DNA of 64,000 nt from Streptomyces sp. MA5143a (GTDB lineage: Bacteria > Actinomycetota > Actinomycetes > Streptomycetales > Streptomycetaceae), in assembly GCF_900290235.1 (NCBI RefSeq), contig NZ_OLMK01000087.1, forward strand, positions 29,783 through 93,782. Reading direction: 5' to 3'. Both the position numbers and the translations under genes were made by a program. Of the stretch, positions 9,017 to 17,073 are shown in pieces. The notes below the pieces were generated by a model. It saw only the letters and a list, made by a program, of their open reading frames with translations. It did not search any database and was not told the origin of the DNA. The first letter of the stretch is position 1, and each line of letters begins with the position of its first letter.

Positions 9017-9550
9017 GTGATCAGCCAGCAAAGCAGGCACTGCACGGTGGAGCTCCAAGCCCTGCCGTCGCGGATCGGCCAGGTCCGCAGAATCGTATCT
9101 GCGCAATTGCGCTACTGGCATCTGGATCCGTTGATAGAGCGGGCCGCGCTCGGTGTGACCGAGTTGCTGTCCAACGTCCACCGGCACGCGGAGCCGGACA
9201 AGTCGTGCACCGTGGAGATGGAGTTGCTCCTCGGCCGGCTCACGGTCTCGGTGCAGGACAACGACCCCCGTCTCCCGATCGTCCAGGACGCGGAGCTGTT
9301 CGCCACCAGTGGGCGCGGGCTCGCGATGGTCGCCGCCGTGAGCGAGAGCTGGGGTGTCCGTCCCCACGGCCGGACGGGGAAGGTCGTGTGGTTCACGCTG
9401 CCGGCGGCGTCGGCGGCGGTGCCGAAGATCTCGCCGTACGACGTCGGGCAGCCCCAGCCGCAGTTGCAGCCGTGCGACACCGGGTTCCGGCCCACCGCGC
9501 GCGGGCGCAGGCCCGAACACGCTCCCGCCCGGTCGGCCGTCGCAGGCTGA
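9017..9550 (+). CDS. RsbW/SpoIIAB-type ATP-binding protein (anti-sigma or regulatory kinase-like)
   Basis: This 177-residue protein matches the HATPase_c group of small anti-sigma-factor-type kinases that are numerous in streptomycetes. Visible landmarks are the N-box region LGVTELLSNVHRHA, the G1-like motif VQDNDPRLP and the SGRGLAMVAAVSESWGV loop, ending in WFTLPA. A Pro/Gln-rich tail of about 45 residues follows. Family members bind ATP and a sigma factor or anti-anti-sigma partner, but no partner is encoded nearby. The GTG at 9017 is chosen because GGGGA lies 9 bases upstream. Upstream codons in the same frame have no start with a ribosome site. Confidence 0.85.
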   Translation: MISQQSRHCTVELQALPSRIGQVRRIVSAQLRYWHLDPLIERAALGVTELLSNVHRHAEPDKSCTVEMELLLGRLTVSVQDNDPRLPIVQDAELFATSGRGLAMVAAVSESWGVRPHGRTGKVVWFTLPAASAAVPKISPYDVGQPQPQLQPCDTGFRPTARGRRPEHAPARSAVAG

Positions 9551-9582
9551 CCGGGCGGTGACCACCTTCGCGGTACGGCTGG

Positions 9583-9915
9583 TCATTGCGCCGGCGGTGA
9601 CCCCGGCCGGGATCCCATCCCCCTGCCCGACCGTCCGAACTGCTCGTCCAGGACGGACAGTCGGCGCCAGTACTCGTCCTCGTCGATCTCACCGGAGGCG
9701 AAGCGGCGGCCGAGCATCGCGATCGGTGAGTCGCCGGTGTGACGGCTGTCGCCGTGCGGGGCGGAGCCGGCCGCCGACGGCCACCACGGGGCCCGGTGCC
9801 CGTGCCGCACGGTGCGGCGCAGGAGGGTGACGGCTCCGACGACGACCGCCGCCCAGATCACGGGGAAGAGCAGGAGCCAGGGGCCGGGGCCGTTCCCGTG
9901 CGCGAGGGTGTGCAT
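9583..9915 (-). CDS. SHOCT-domain membrane protein
   Basis: The protein has 110 residues. A single N-terminal membrane helix (LLLFPVIWAAVVVGAVTLL, residues about 14-32) is followed by a basic, His-containing loop and a C-terminal SHOCT motif (RRFASGEIDEDEYWRRLSVLDEQF). SHOCT is a short helical pair found at the ends of many membrane proteins, with a presumed oligomerisation or localisation role. AAGGAG lies 11 bases upstream of the ATG. It converges on the ATP-binding gene and lies 121 bases downstream of the ROK regulator, on the same strand as that gene. Confidence 0.85.
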   Translation of the reverse strand: MHTLAHGNGPGPWLLLFPVIWAAVVVGAVTLLRRTVRHGHRAPWWPSAAGSAPHGDSRHTGDSPIAMLGRRFASGEIDEDEYWRRLSVLDEQFGRSGRGMGSRPGSPPAQ

Positions 9916-10036
9916 CTCGAACTCATCTCCTTGGGACGCGCCTTGTGTCGATGAGTCGAGGTTCTCGCCGCGAGGGGGTGCGGGTCGGCGTACGGGCAGC
10001 GGCAGTGGGAGTACCTCCCGCGGAGTACGGGGCCCG

Positions 10037-11284
10037 TCAGGTCAGGGCTGCCAGCGGGTCGTCGAGTACGGGTTGCCAGGCCAGTTCGGCGGCGCCGACC
10101 AGGCTGTTGTGGTCGAGGGTGCAGGGCAGGATGGGGACCACTCCGCTCTGGCGGCCCCAGAGGCTGCGGTCGGCGACCACGCTGCGCAGCCGGTCGGGGT
10201 CGGTGTCCAGGAGCGTGCGGTGCAGGCCGCCGAGGATGATCCGGTCGGGGTTGAGGATGTTGACGAGGCCGGCGAGACCCAGGCCGAGCCGGTCGATGAG
10301 GGACTCGGTGGCGGTCCGGACGGCCGGGTCGGCGTACTCCGTGCGGATCAGGTCGTTGGCCTGCTGGAGCAGGGAGATGACGGGCCCGGGGTCCCGGCCG
10401 GCCGCGGTGAGGAAGGCCAGCGGGTCGGCCTCCACGTCGAGGCAGCCGCGGCTGCCGCAGTGGCACGGGCGGCCCTCGGGGTTGACGGTGAGATGGCCGA
10501 CTTCGAGGGCGAGGCCGGAACTCCCGGTGTGCAGGCGGCCGTCGAGGACCAGCGCGCCGCCGACGCCCCGGTGCCCGGTGGCCACGCAGAGCAGGTCGCG
10601 GGCGCCCCGGCCGGCGCCGTGCCGGTGCTCGGCGAGCGCGGCGAGGTTCACGTCGTTGGCCGCGAAGGCCGGGCCCTGGATACCGGCCGCCCGTACCCGC
10701 TCCGAGAAGATCTCGCGGACCGGGGCACCCGCCGGCCAGGCCAGGTGAAGGGGGTTGAGGGCCAGACCCGCCGGTTCGGCCACGGCGGACGGCACGGCGA
10801 GTCCCGCGCCCACGCATCGCCGGCCCGTCTCGCGGAGCAGGTCGGCGCCCGCCTCGACGACCGACCCGAGCACCTTCGCCGGGTCCGCGTCGACGGTCTC
10901 GCAGCCGGGGGCGGTCGCCACGATCCGCCCGCCGAGCCCGACCAGCGCGGCCCGCCACCCGTCGGCGTGCACCTGGGCGGCGAGCGCGACGGGTCCCTCC
11001 TCGGCGACCTCCAGACGGTGCGAGGGGCGGCCCTGGGAACCGGCGGCCGCGCCGGGGTGCGCGTCGACCCGGATCAGCCCCAGCGCCTCCAGCTCGGCGG
11101 CCACGGCACCCGCCGTGGCCCGCGTGACGCCCAGCTCGGCGGTGAGCACGGCCCGCGTCGGCGCCCGCCCGGTGTGCACGAGTTCGAGCGCCGGACCGAG
11201 CGCGCCCCTCCCCCGGTCCAGCCGGGTGCGTGTCGTCGTCGCTGTCCCCTCGCCCGCCGCCTTGGGGGCCGCCTTGCCGTCCAT
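10037..11284 (-). CDS. ROK-family transcriptional regulator
   Basis: The 415 residues comprise an N-terminal winged helix (about 30-85, TRAVLTAELGVTRATAGAVAAELEALGLI) and a full ROK domain. The zinc-binding ROK signature is present as GRPCHCGSRGCLDVEAD. Such NagC/XylR-type proteins sense a sugar and repress or activate uptake and catabolic genes. The kinase active site region is only partly conserved, and the DNA-binding domain argues for a regulatory role. AlkB lies 51 bases upstream on the same strand, so the two may share a transcript, although no functional link is evident. Confidence 0.88.
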   Translation of the reverse strand: MDGKAAPKAAGEGTATTTRTRLDRGRGALGPALELVHTGRAPTRAVLTAELGVTRATAGAVAAELEALGLIRVDAHPGAAAGSQGRPSHRLEVAEEGPVALAAQVHADGWRAALVGLGGRIVATAPGCETVDADPAKVLGSVVEAGADLLRETGRRCVGAGLAVPSAVAEPAGLALNPLHLAWPAGAPVREIFSERVRAAGIQGPAFAANDVNLAALAEHRHGAGRGARDLLCVATGHRGVGGALVLDGRLHTGSSGLALEVGHLTVNPEGRPCHCGSRGCLDVEADPLAFLTAAGRDPGPVISLLQQANDLIRTEYADPAVRTATESLIDRLGLGLAGLVNILNPDRIILGGLHRTLLDTDPDRLRSVVADRSLWGRQSGVVPILPCTLDHNSLVGAAELAWQPVLDDPLAALT

Positions 11285-11335
11285 GAGGGCGAGTCTCCCA
11301 TGATCCGTACCGGCACGGGTGCCGCCGAGTCGGCC

Positions 11336-12058
11336 TCACCCGCCGGCGAAGCCGCTCACCCGCAGAGTGATGTTCAGCCGCCCGGCCAGGCCCAACGCCG
11401 GCGGCGCCGTCCCGGCGTACACCCGGGGCACGCCGTGGTACGCCTGCCGGGACGGCCCGCCGAACACGAAGAGATCGCCGCTGCGCAGCTCCACGTCCGT
11501 GTACGGCCGGGCGCGCGAGCGCGGGTTGCCGAAGCGGAAGACGCAGGTGTCGCCGAGGCTCAGCGACACCACCGGCGCGTCCGACTTCTCGTCGCTGTCG
11601 CGGTGCATGCCCATGCGGGCGTCGCCGTCGTAGAAGTTGATCAGGGCGATGTCGTACGGGTCGGTCGGCACGCGGGGGTCCGCCGCCGGGCCGGCTGCCG
11701 TGCCGGGGACCGTCGCGGGGCCGGGGTCCTTGTCCGGGGTGGTCCCGGCGGCGTCGGCGACCGCGCGTCGGGCCAGGGCGTCCAGCCAGGCCGGGAACGG
11801 CTTCACGGGGGCGCCGTCTCCGTCGACCACCGTGCGGGCGTAGCCGTACGGGTACCAGTGGTGGCCGAGGCAGACCTGGCGGGCGGTCATCGTGCCACCG
11901 CCCGGGGTGTGGACCGTGCGGAGCCCGGCGGGCGGGCGGGCCCAGTCGCGGCAGGCCGCGAGGAGCCGCCGCTGCCGCTCCATGTCCAGCCAGTCGGGGA
12001 CGTGGACCGCGCCCGGCGCGATCTCCGTACGGCCGCGGGGGAACAGCTCGGCGTCCAT
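11336..12058 (-). CDS. AlkB-type 2-oxoglutarate/Fe(II) dioxygenase (alkylated DNA repair)
   Basis: The protein has 240 residues. It carries the AlkB double-stranded beta-helix signatures: NFYDGDARMGMHRDSDE supplies the first metal ligands (HxD), QAYHGV the distal histidine, and RLNITLRVSG the 2-oxoglutarate-binding arginines. The family removes N-alkyl lesions such as 1-methyladenine and 3-methylcytosine from DNA by oxidative demethylation. An Ala/Pro/Asp-rich insert of about 30 residues precedes the core and is probably a flexible loop. The ATG at 12058 (MDAELFPRGRTEI) is the natural start; the frame stays open far upstream only because of composition. It is divergent from the rRNA methyltransferase gene, 66 bases away. 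Confidence 0.87.
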   Translation of the reverse strand: MDAELFPRGRTEIAPGAVHVPDWLDMERQRRLLAACRDWARPPAGLRTVHTPGGGTMTARQVCLGHHWYPYGYARTVVDGDGAPVKPFPAWLDALARRAVADAAGTTPDKDPGPATVPGTAAGPAADPRVPTDPYDIALINFYDGDARMGMHRDSDEKSDAPVVSLSLGDTCVFRFGNPRSRARPYTDVELRSGDLFVFGGPSRQAYHGVPRVYAGTAPPALGLAGRLNITLRVSGFAGG

Positions 12059-12109
12059 GGCTCCATCATCACGCACCCCGTGGGGACCCGGCCTGAGCTG
12101 CGGCTCGGT

Positions 12110-12115
12110 TAGCCT
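12110..12115 (+). promoter_or_regulatory. -10 element TAGCCT of a likely leaderless promoter
   Basis: TAGCCT lies nine bases before the ATG at 12125, and there is no Shine-Dalgarno sequence between them. This spacing places the transcription start at or within a few bases of the start codon. I see no convincing -35 element. Confidence 0.4.
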
Positions 12116-12124
12116 GGGCACACG

Positions 12125-13279
12125 ATGAGCGACCGTATGACCGCGCCCTGGGGCGAGTACGCCCTGGCCCGCCACCCCGAGGACCCCCGTGACCGGCTGC
12201 GCGCCTGGGACGCGTCCGACGCGTATCTGCTGCGCCACCTCGCGGCGAGCGGGACACCGCTGGACGGGACGGTCGTGGTGGTCGGTGACCGCTGGGGCGC
12301 ACTGACCACGGCGCTCGCCGGGCACCGGCCGACCCAGATCACCGACTCCTTCCTGAGCCGGGAGGCCACCCGGTCGAACCTGGCGCGCAACGGCGCCGAC
12401 CCGGACACCGTGCGCCTGCTCACCACCCAGGACCCGCCTCCGGAGCGGGTCGACGTGCTCCTCGTCCGGGTCCCCAAGAGCCTCGCCCTCCTGGAGGACC
12501 AGCTGCACCGGCTGGCGCCGGCCGTGCACGAGGGGACGGTCGTCGTCGGCACCGGGATGGTGAAGGAGATCCACACCTCGACGCTGAAGCTGTTCGAGCG
12601 GATCCTCGGGCCGACCCGGACCTCGCTCGCCGAGCAGAAGGCACGGCTGATCCTCTGCACGCCGGACGCCGGGGTCGTGCGGGCCCGTGAGGCCGACCCG
12701 TGGCCGTACACCTATCAACTTCCGGACGACATCGGGCCGTTGGCCGGGCGTACCGTCGTCAATCACGCGGGGGTGTTCTGCGCCGACCGGCTCGACATCG
12801 GCACCCGGTTCTTCCTCCGGCACCTGCCGCCGGGCCGCGGGGGCGGGCGCGTGGTGGACCTGGGGTGCGGCAACGGCGTGGTCGGTACGGCGGTCGCGCT
12901 GGACGACCCGGACGCCGAGGTGGTGTTCGTGGACGAGTCGTACCAGGCGGTGGCCTCGGCGGAGGCGACGTACCGGGCGAACGCCGACGGCAGGGCCGAG
13001 TTCCGGGTCGGGGACGGGATGGCGGGGTTCGCGCCGGGCAGCGTCGATCTCGTCCTCAACAACCCGCCGTTCCACTCCCACCAGGCGACGACCGACGCCA
13101 CGGCCTGGCGGATGTTCACCGGGGCGCGGCGGGCGCTGCGGCCGGGGGGTGAGCTGTGGGTGGTCGGCAATCGCCATCTGGGGTATCACGTGAAGCTGCG
13201 GCGGATCTTCGGCAACAGCCGACTCGTCGCCGGGGACGCGAAGTTCGTGGTGCTGCAGGCGGTCAAGCGGGGTTCCTGA
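12125..13279 (+). CDS. rlmG: RlmG-like 23S rRNA (guanine-N2) methyltransferase
   Basis: The protein has 384 residues and two halves. The N-terminal half (to about 190) resembles a degenerate methyltransferase domain. The C-terminal half is a full Rossmann methyltransferase with the SAM motif VVDLGCGNGVVG and the catalytic NNPPFHSH motif typical of N2-guanine methyltransferases such as RlmG/RsmC. RlmG modifies G1835 of E. coli 23S rRNA; the equivalent target here is inferred from family only. No ribosome binding site is visible and a -10-like TAGCCT lies nine bases upstream, so translation may be leaderless. It converges on the AraC regulator. Confidence 0.82.
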   Translation: MSDRMTAPWGEYALARHPEDPRDRLRAWDASDAYLLRHLAASGTPLDGTVVVVGDRWGALTTALAGHRPTQITDSFLSREATRSNLARNGADPDTVRLLTTQDPPPERVDVLLVRVPKSLALLEDQLHRLAPAVHEGTVVVGTGMVKEIHTSTLKLFERILGPTRTSLAEQKARLILCTPDAGVVRAREADPWPYTYQLPDDIGPLAGRTVVNHAGVFCADRLDIGTRFFLRHLPPGRGGGRVVDLGCGNGVVGTAVALDDPDAEVVFVDESYQAVASAEATYRANADGRAEFRVGDGMAGFAPGSVDLVLNNPPFHSHQATTDATAWRMFTGARRALRPGGELWVVGNRHLGYHVKLRRIFGNSRLVAGDAKFVVLQAVKRGS

Positions 13280-13315
13280 CGGCGGGGGTGCCTGACCGTG
13301 GCGTTCGGCGGCAGG

Positions 13316-14089
13316 TCACGGTGCGACCCCGCGCAGGGCCCTCGGGGAGGCGCCCAGCTCGCGGCGGCACGCCTTGTTGAAGGCCTGGAGGTCGGGGATG
13401 CCCACGGAGGCGGCGACGGCGGGGATGGAGAGGGTCGTGGCGCGCAGCAGGTGGTGGGCGCGTTCGAGTCTGCGGCGGCGGATGTAGCCGACGACCGTGC
13501 TGCCCGTCTCCACCCGGAACAGCCGGGTCAGATGGTTGTGGGACACACCGGCCGCCTGGGCCACGTCCGGGATGGACAGCGGGGCCGCGAGGTGGGCCTC
13601 GATGTGGGCGATGGCCGTGATGACCGCCGGGTGCGGGCCCGGGTCCGCCGCCGCGGGCGGCGTGAGGTGGGCGACCCGCCACAGGGTCGTCCAGATCTCG
13701 GCTCTGGTGCGCTCGGGCTCGCTCGGGGCGGCGGCCACCGCCTGGAGCAACAGGTCGGTCAGGGCGGGGAGTTCGGGGCCGGCGTCCTGGACGACGGGGA
13801 CCGTGCGGAGCGCGCCGGTCGGGGCGATGCGCAGGTGGGCGTAGAGGTGCTCCGAGCGCCCCCGGTAGCGGTAGCGGACCGTGGTGCCGGGCGGGACGAG
13901 GCTGACCCGGCCGGGGCGGATGGTGTGGACGGAGCCGTCGACGGTCAACTCGGCCTCGTACTGGTAGAGGTGGAGCTGCCAGAGCTCCGGGAGCCGGAAG
14001 ACGTCCGTCCGCCCGGCCACCCCGTGCACGCCGACTCCGATGCCCGCGACGACGGGCGGCTCACCGAGGTGGATCTCCGTCTCCCGCAT
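13316..14089 (-). CDS. AraC-family transcriptional regulator
   Basis: The protein has 257 residues. The N-terminal half is a cupin-like sensing domain (PELWQLHLYQYEAELTVDG, then VSLVPPGTTVRYRYRG). The C-terminal 100 residues hold the two AraC helix-turn-helix motifs (LSIPDVAQAAGVSHNHLTRLF and LSIPAVAASVGIPDLQAFNKACRRELG) and end in SPRALRG. The ligand is probably a small hydrophilic molecule such as a sugar; this is inference. It lies upstream of nothing obvious, but shares its strand with the aldolase and SIS genes 165 bases away and could belong to the same amino-sugar locus. Confidence 0.88.
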   Translation of the reverse strand: MRETEIHLGEPPVVAGIGVGVHGVAGRTDVFRLPELWQLHLYQYEAELTVDGSVHTIRPGRVSLVPPGTTVRYRYRGRSEHLYAHLRIAPTGALRTVPVVQDAGPELPALTDLLLQAVAAAPSEPERTRAEIWTTLWRVAHLTPPAAADPGPHPAVITAIAHIEAHLAAPLSIPDVAQAAGVSHNHLTRLFRVETGSTVVGYIRRRRLERAHHLLRATTLSIPAVAASVGIPDLQAFNKACRRELGASPRALRGVAP

Positions 14090-14254
14090 GACGGAAAAGT
14101 ACCAGTGACGGCCGTCACACTCCCCGCCCGGGTGACTCCGTTAGCAGGACCTTTACCCGGCAGCCCTCGGGCGCCCTTCTTCCGCCGAGGACGGCCTCAG
14201 GTCGTCCGGGACGCCCCGGCGCACCGGATGGCGCCCGTCGCCTGGCGCCGACCC

Positions 14255-15115
14255 TCATGTCGACGGGGTGGCCAGGACGCCGATCAGCCGGGCCACCGTC
14301 TCCGTCATCGCCGTACGGCCCGCCGCGAGGTAGGTGCGGGGGTCCACGGCCTCGGGGCGGGTGGTCAGGAAGTCGCGGATCGCGCCGGTCAGGGCGATGT
14401 TGAGGGCGGTCCCGATGTTGACCTTGGCGATACCGCCGGCGACGGCCGCCCGGAGTTCGTCGTCGGGGACGCCGGAGGAGCCGTGCAGGACGAGAGGGAC
14501 GTCGAGGGCTCCGGAGAGCCGCTTGAGGAGGGTGTGGTCGAGGGTGGCGGTCCGGGTGGTCATGGCGTGCGCGCTGCCGATGGCCACGGCGAGGGCGTCC
14601 ACCCCGGAATCGGCCACGAAGGCTCGGGCCTCGTCGGGGTCGGTACGGGAGCCGGGGGCGTGCGCGTCCAGCGGCGGCAGTCCGTTCTTGCCGCCGACCT
14701 GCCCCAACTCGGCCTCGATCCACAGCCCCCGGGCGTGCGCCCAGTCGACGGCGGCCCGGGTGGCGGCGAGGTTCTCGGCGTACGGCAGGCGGGACGCGTC
14801 GTACATCACCGAGCCGAAGCCGGCGTCGGGTGCCCGGCGCAGCAGGTCGTCGCTCTGGATGTGGTCGAGGTGGAGCGCGACGGGCACGGTCGCCCGCTCG
14901 GCCGCGGCGGTGGCGGCGCGGGCCAGCGGGAGCAGATCCCCGTCGTGGAACTTGACGGCGTTCTCGCTGACTTGGAGGACGACGGGCGCGTCGACGGACT
15001 CGGCGCCCGCGACGACGGCCTCCGCGTGCTCCAGGGTGATGATGTTGAACGCGGCCACGGCGGTGTGCGCGGCGGCGGCCCCCGTGATCAGCTCACCGGT
15101 CGTCGTGAGGGGCAC
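14255..15115 (-). CDS. Class II ketose-bisphosphate aldolase (tagatose/fructose-type)
   Basis: This 286-residue zinc aldolase carries HLDHIQSDD (zinc ligand and catalytic acid), the EAELGQVGGKNG segment, HGSSGVPDDEL and the phosphate-binding KVNIGTALNIALTGAIR. The length and the IGSAHA variant fit the GatY/KbaY/AgaY group, which cleaves tagatose 1,6-bisphosphate, better than housekeeping FbaA. Its partner is the SIS gene 124 bases upstream on the same strand. Together with the divergent DeoR regulator the set resembles an N-acetylgalactosamine/galactosamine degradation module. The GTG start follows GGAGGAG closely. Confidence 0.86.
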   Translation of the reverse strand: MPLTTTGELITGAAAAHTAVAAFNIITLEHAEAVVAGAESVDAPVVLQVSENAVKFHDGDLLPLARAATAAAERATVPVALHLDHIQSDDLLRRAPDAGFGSVMYDASRLPYAENLAATRAAVDWAHARGLWIEAELGQVGGKNGLPPLDAHAPGSRTDPDEARAFVADSGVDALAVAIGSAHAMTTRTATLDHTLLKRLSGALDVPLVLHGSSGVPDDELRAAVAGGIAKVNIGTALNIALTGAIRDFLTTRPEAVDPRTYLAAGRTAMTETVARLIGVLATPST

Positions 15116-15239
15116 AACTCCTCCTGAGGGGCTGGACGGTCGAGGATCCGCACGCGGTACGGGGTCGTCGCCCGGGGCGCGGGTGCCGCGCGGCGGGCCT
15201 TCGCCGCACGATCCGCACGCGCCGCGCGGGCCGGGCTTG

Positions 15240-16127
15240 TCACGGTGTCGGGTCGAGGATCACCGAGCGGGTGAGGTGGCGGGGGCGGTCCGGGTCGAGG
15301 CCGCGGGCCGTGGCCACGGCGACGGCGAGACGGTGGGCGCGGACGAGTTCGGCGAGGGGGTCGAGCCGGCCGGCCACCCAGGTCCCGCCGGTCCGGCGGA
15401 CCTGCTCGGCCAGCCCCTCGGGTGCCTCCCCGAACATCCACGTCGCGGTACCCCGTGTGGTGACGCTGATGGGGCCGTGCCGGTACTCCATCGCCGGATA
15501 TCCCTCGCTCCACGCCAGCGCGGCCTCCCGCATCTTGAGCGCGGCCTCGTGCGCGAGGCCCACGGTCCAGCCGCGGCCGAGGAAGGTGAACTGGGCGCTG
15601 TCGGCGACCCCTTCGGGCAGCGGGGCCTCCAGCGCGGTGCGGGCGTCGGCCACGGCCCCGTCGACGGAGAGGCCCACGTGGGCGCGGAGCAAGGTGAGCG
15701 CCGTGGTGGCGAAGCGGGTCTGGACGACGGACTTCTCGTCGGCGAAGTCCAGCACGACGAGGTCGTCGGCGGTCGTCGTCACCGGTGTGTCCGGGTCGGC
15801 CGTGATCGCGGTGGTGCGGGTACGGCCCCGGAGCGCGCCCAGCAGGTCGAGCACCTCGGTGGTGGTGCCGGACCGGGTGAGGGCGACGACCCGGTCGTAG
15901 GCGCGGCCGTGGGGGAACTCGGAGGCCGCGAAGGCGTCTGTCTCGCCCTGCCCCGCGCGTTCACGCAGTGCGGCGGCGGCCTGGGCCATGAAGTACGACG
16001 TGCCGCAGCCGACGAGCGCCACCCGCTCCCCCGCCGCGGGCAGGGCACCGGCGTGCGACACCGCCTCGGCGGCGGCACGGGACCAGCACTCGGGCTGGCT
16101 GTTCAGTTCGTCCTCGACGTGGGTCAT
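15240..16127 (-). CDS. SIS-domain sugar isomerase/deaminase (AgaS-like)
   Basis: The 295 residues contain two SIS (sugar isomerase) domains. ALVGCGTSYFMAQ and VVALTRSGTTTEVLDLL form the phosphosugar-binding loops in the first; TFLGRGWTVGLAHEAALKMREAALAWSEGYPAMEYRHGPISV is the highly conserved second half shared with GlmS and AgaS. The glutamine amidotransferase domain of GlmS is absent, so it is more likely a galactosamine-6-phosphate deaminase/isomerase. The ATG at 16127 has GGAGGG 7 bases upstream. A strong promoter lies at 16173-16202 on this strand. It heads a probable two-gene unit with the aldolase. Confidence 0.84.
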   Translation of the reverse strand: MTHVEDELNSQPECWSRAAAEAVSHAGALPAAGERVALVGCGTSYFMAQAAAALRERAGQGETDAFAASEFPHGRAYDRVVALTRSGTTTEVLDLLGALRGRTRTTAITADPDTPVTTTADDLVVLDFADEKSVVQTRFATTALTLLRAHVGLSVDGAVADARTALEAPLPEGVADSAQFTFLGRGWTVGLAHEAALKMREAALAWSEGYPAMEYRHGPISVTTRGTATWMFGEAPEGLAEQVRRTGGTWVAGRLDPLAELVRAHRLAVAVATARGLDPDRPRHLTRSVILDPTP

Positions 16128-16172
16128 GCGGTCACCCTCCCCAGCAGACGACAGCTCCATGCTCGTATGTGC

Positions 16173-16202
16173 AAGATAGAGCCTCTTTTCGAACATCTTC
16201 AA
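16173..16202 (-). promoter_or_regulatory. Vegetative-type promoter TTGAAG-N18-TATCTT for the SIS/aldolase unit
   Basis: Read on the minus strand, -35 TTGAAG (16202-16197) and -10 TATCTT (16178-16173) are 18 bases apart. They lie in an AT-rich patch between the divergent DeoR and SIS genes. A palindromic TTCGAA lies within the spacer, so the site is a natural place for DeoR repression. Confidence 0.55.
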
Positions 16203-16272
16203 GCATGCGGACGGTGCCGTCTGCGCTAGGGTCGTCCGAAGATCACGTCCGGACGGAGAGGTGGGGTGCCCC

Positions 16273-17052
16273 ATGTCCCGCGACGCCCGCTGGCAGGTGC
16301 TGCTCGAACTGCTCGTGGAGCGGGGGCGGCTCGACGTCGAGGAGGTCGCGGCCGAGCTGGCGGTGTCGGCGGCGACCATCCGGCGCGACTTCGACCAGCT
16401 GGCCGAGCAGCAGATGCTCGTCCGGACACGGGGCGGGGCGGTCGTGCACGGGGTGTCGTACGAGCTGCCGCTGCGCTACAAGACGGCCCGACGGGCCACC
16501 GAGAAGCAGCGCGTCGCGAAGGCGGTGGCGGACCTCGTCGCGCCCGGTGAGGCGGTGGGCCTGACGGGCGGCACGACCACCACGGAGGTCGCGCGGGCGC
16601 TGGCCGTACGGGGCGATCTGGCGTCCGGGGCGCCCGCGCTGACCGTGGTCACCAACGCGCTGAACATCGCGAGTGAGCTCGCCGTGCGGCCCCAGTTCAA
16701 GATCGTGGTGACGGGCGGGGTGGCCCGCGCCCAGTCGTACGAGCTGGTCGGGCCGCTCGCGGACGGGGTGCTCGGGCAGATCACCCTGGATGTGGCGGTG
16801 CTCGGCGTGGTCGCGTTCGACGTCGTGCACGGCGCGGCGGCGCACGACGAGGCGGAGGCCGCGGTCAACCGGCTGTTGTGCGAGCGCGCGGAGCGGGTCG
16901 TCGTCGCGGCCGACTCCAGCAAGCTGGGGCGGCGGGCGTTCGCGTGGATCCGCGCGGCCGACTCGGTGGACACCCTGGTCACGGACGCGGCGGCCGAGCC
17001 GGACACCGTACGGCGGTTCGAGGAGGCGGGGGTACGGGTCGTGGTGGTCTGA
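16273..17052 (+). CDS. DeoR-family regulator of the amino-sugar module
   Basis: The 259 residues carry a DeoR winged helix at the N-terminus (RLDVEEVAAELAVSAATIRRDFDQLAEQ, then RTRGGAV) and a phosphosugar-binding domain (GLTGGTTTTEVA, VVTNALNIASELA, DAVLG-type and ADSSKLGRRAF motifs). It is divergent from the SIS gene, 145 bases away, and most likely represses it until an amino-sugar phosphate accumulates. The ATG at 16273 is preferred, with GGAGAGG 11 bases upstream; a GTG at 16261 in the same frame is possible but would overlap that site. An AgaR-like role is inferred from context. Confidence 0.88.
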   Translation: MSRDARWQVLLELLVERGRLDVEEVAAELAVSAATIRRDFDQLAEQQMLVRTRGGAVVHGVSYELPLRYKTARRATEKQRVAKAVADLVAPGEAVGLTGGTTTTEVARALAVRGDLASGAPALTVVTNALNIASELAVRPQFKIVVTGGVARAQSYELVGPLADGVLGQITLDVAVLGVVAFDVVHGAAAHDEAEAAVNRLLCERAERVVVAADSSKLGRRAFAWIRAADSVDTLVTDAAAEPDTVRRFEEAGVRVVVV

Positions 17053-17073
17053 GGCCGGCCTCGGACGCGCCGG

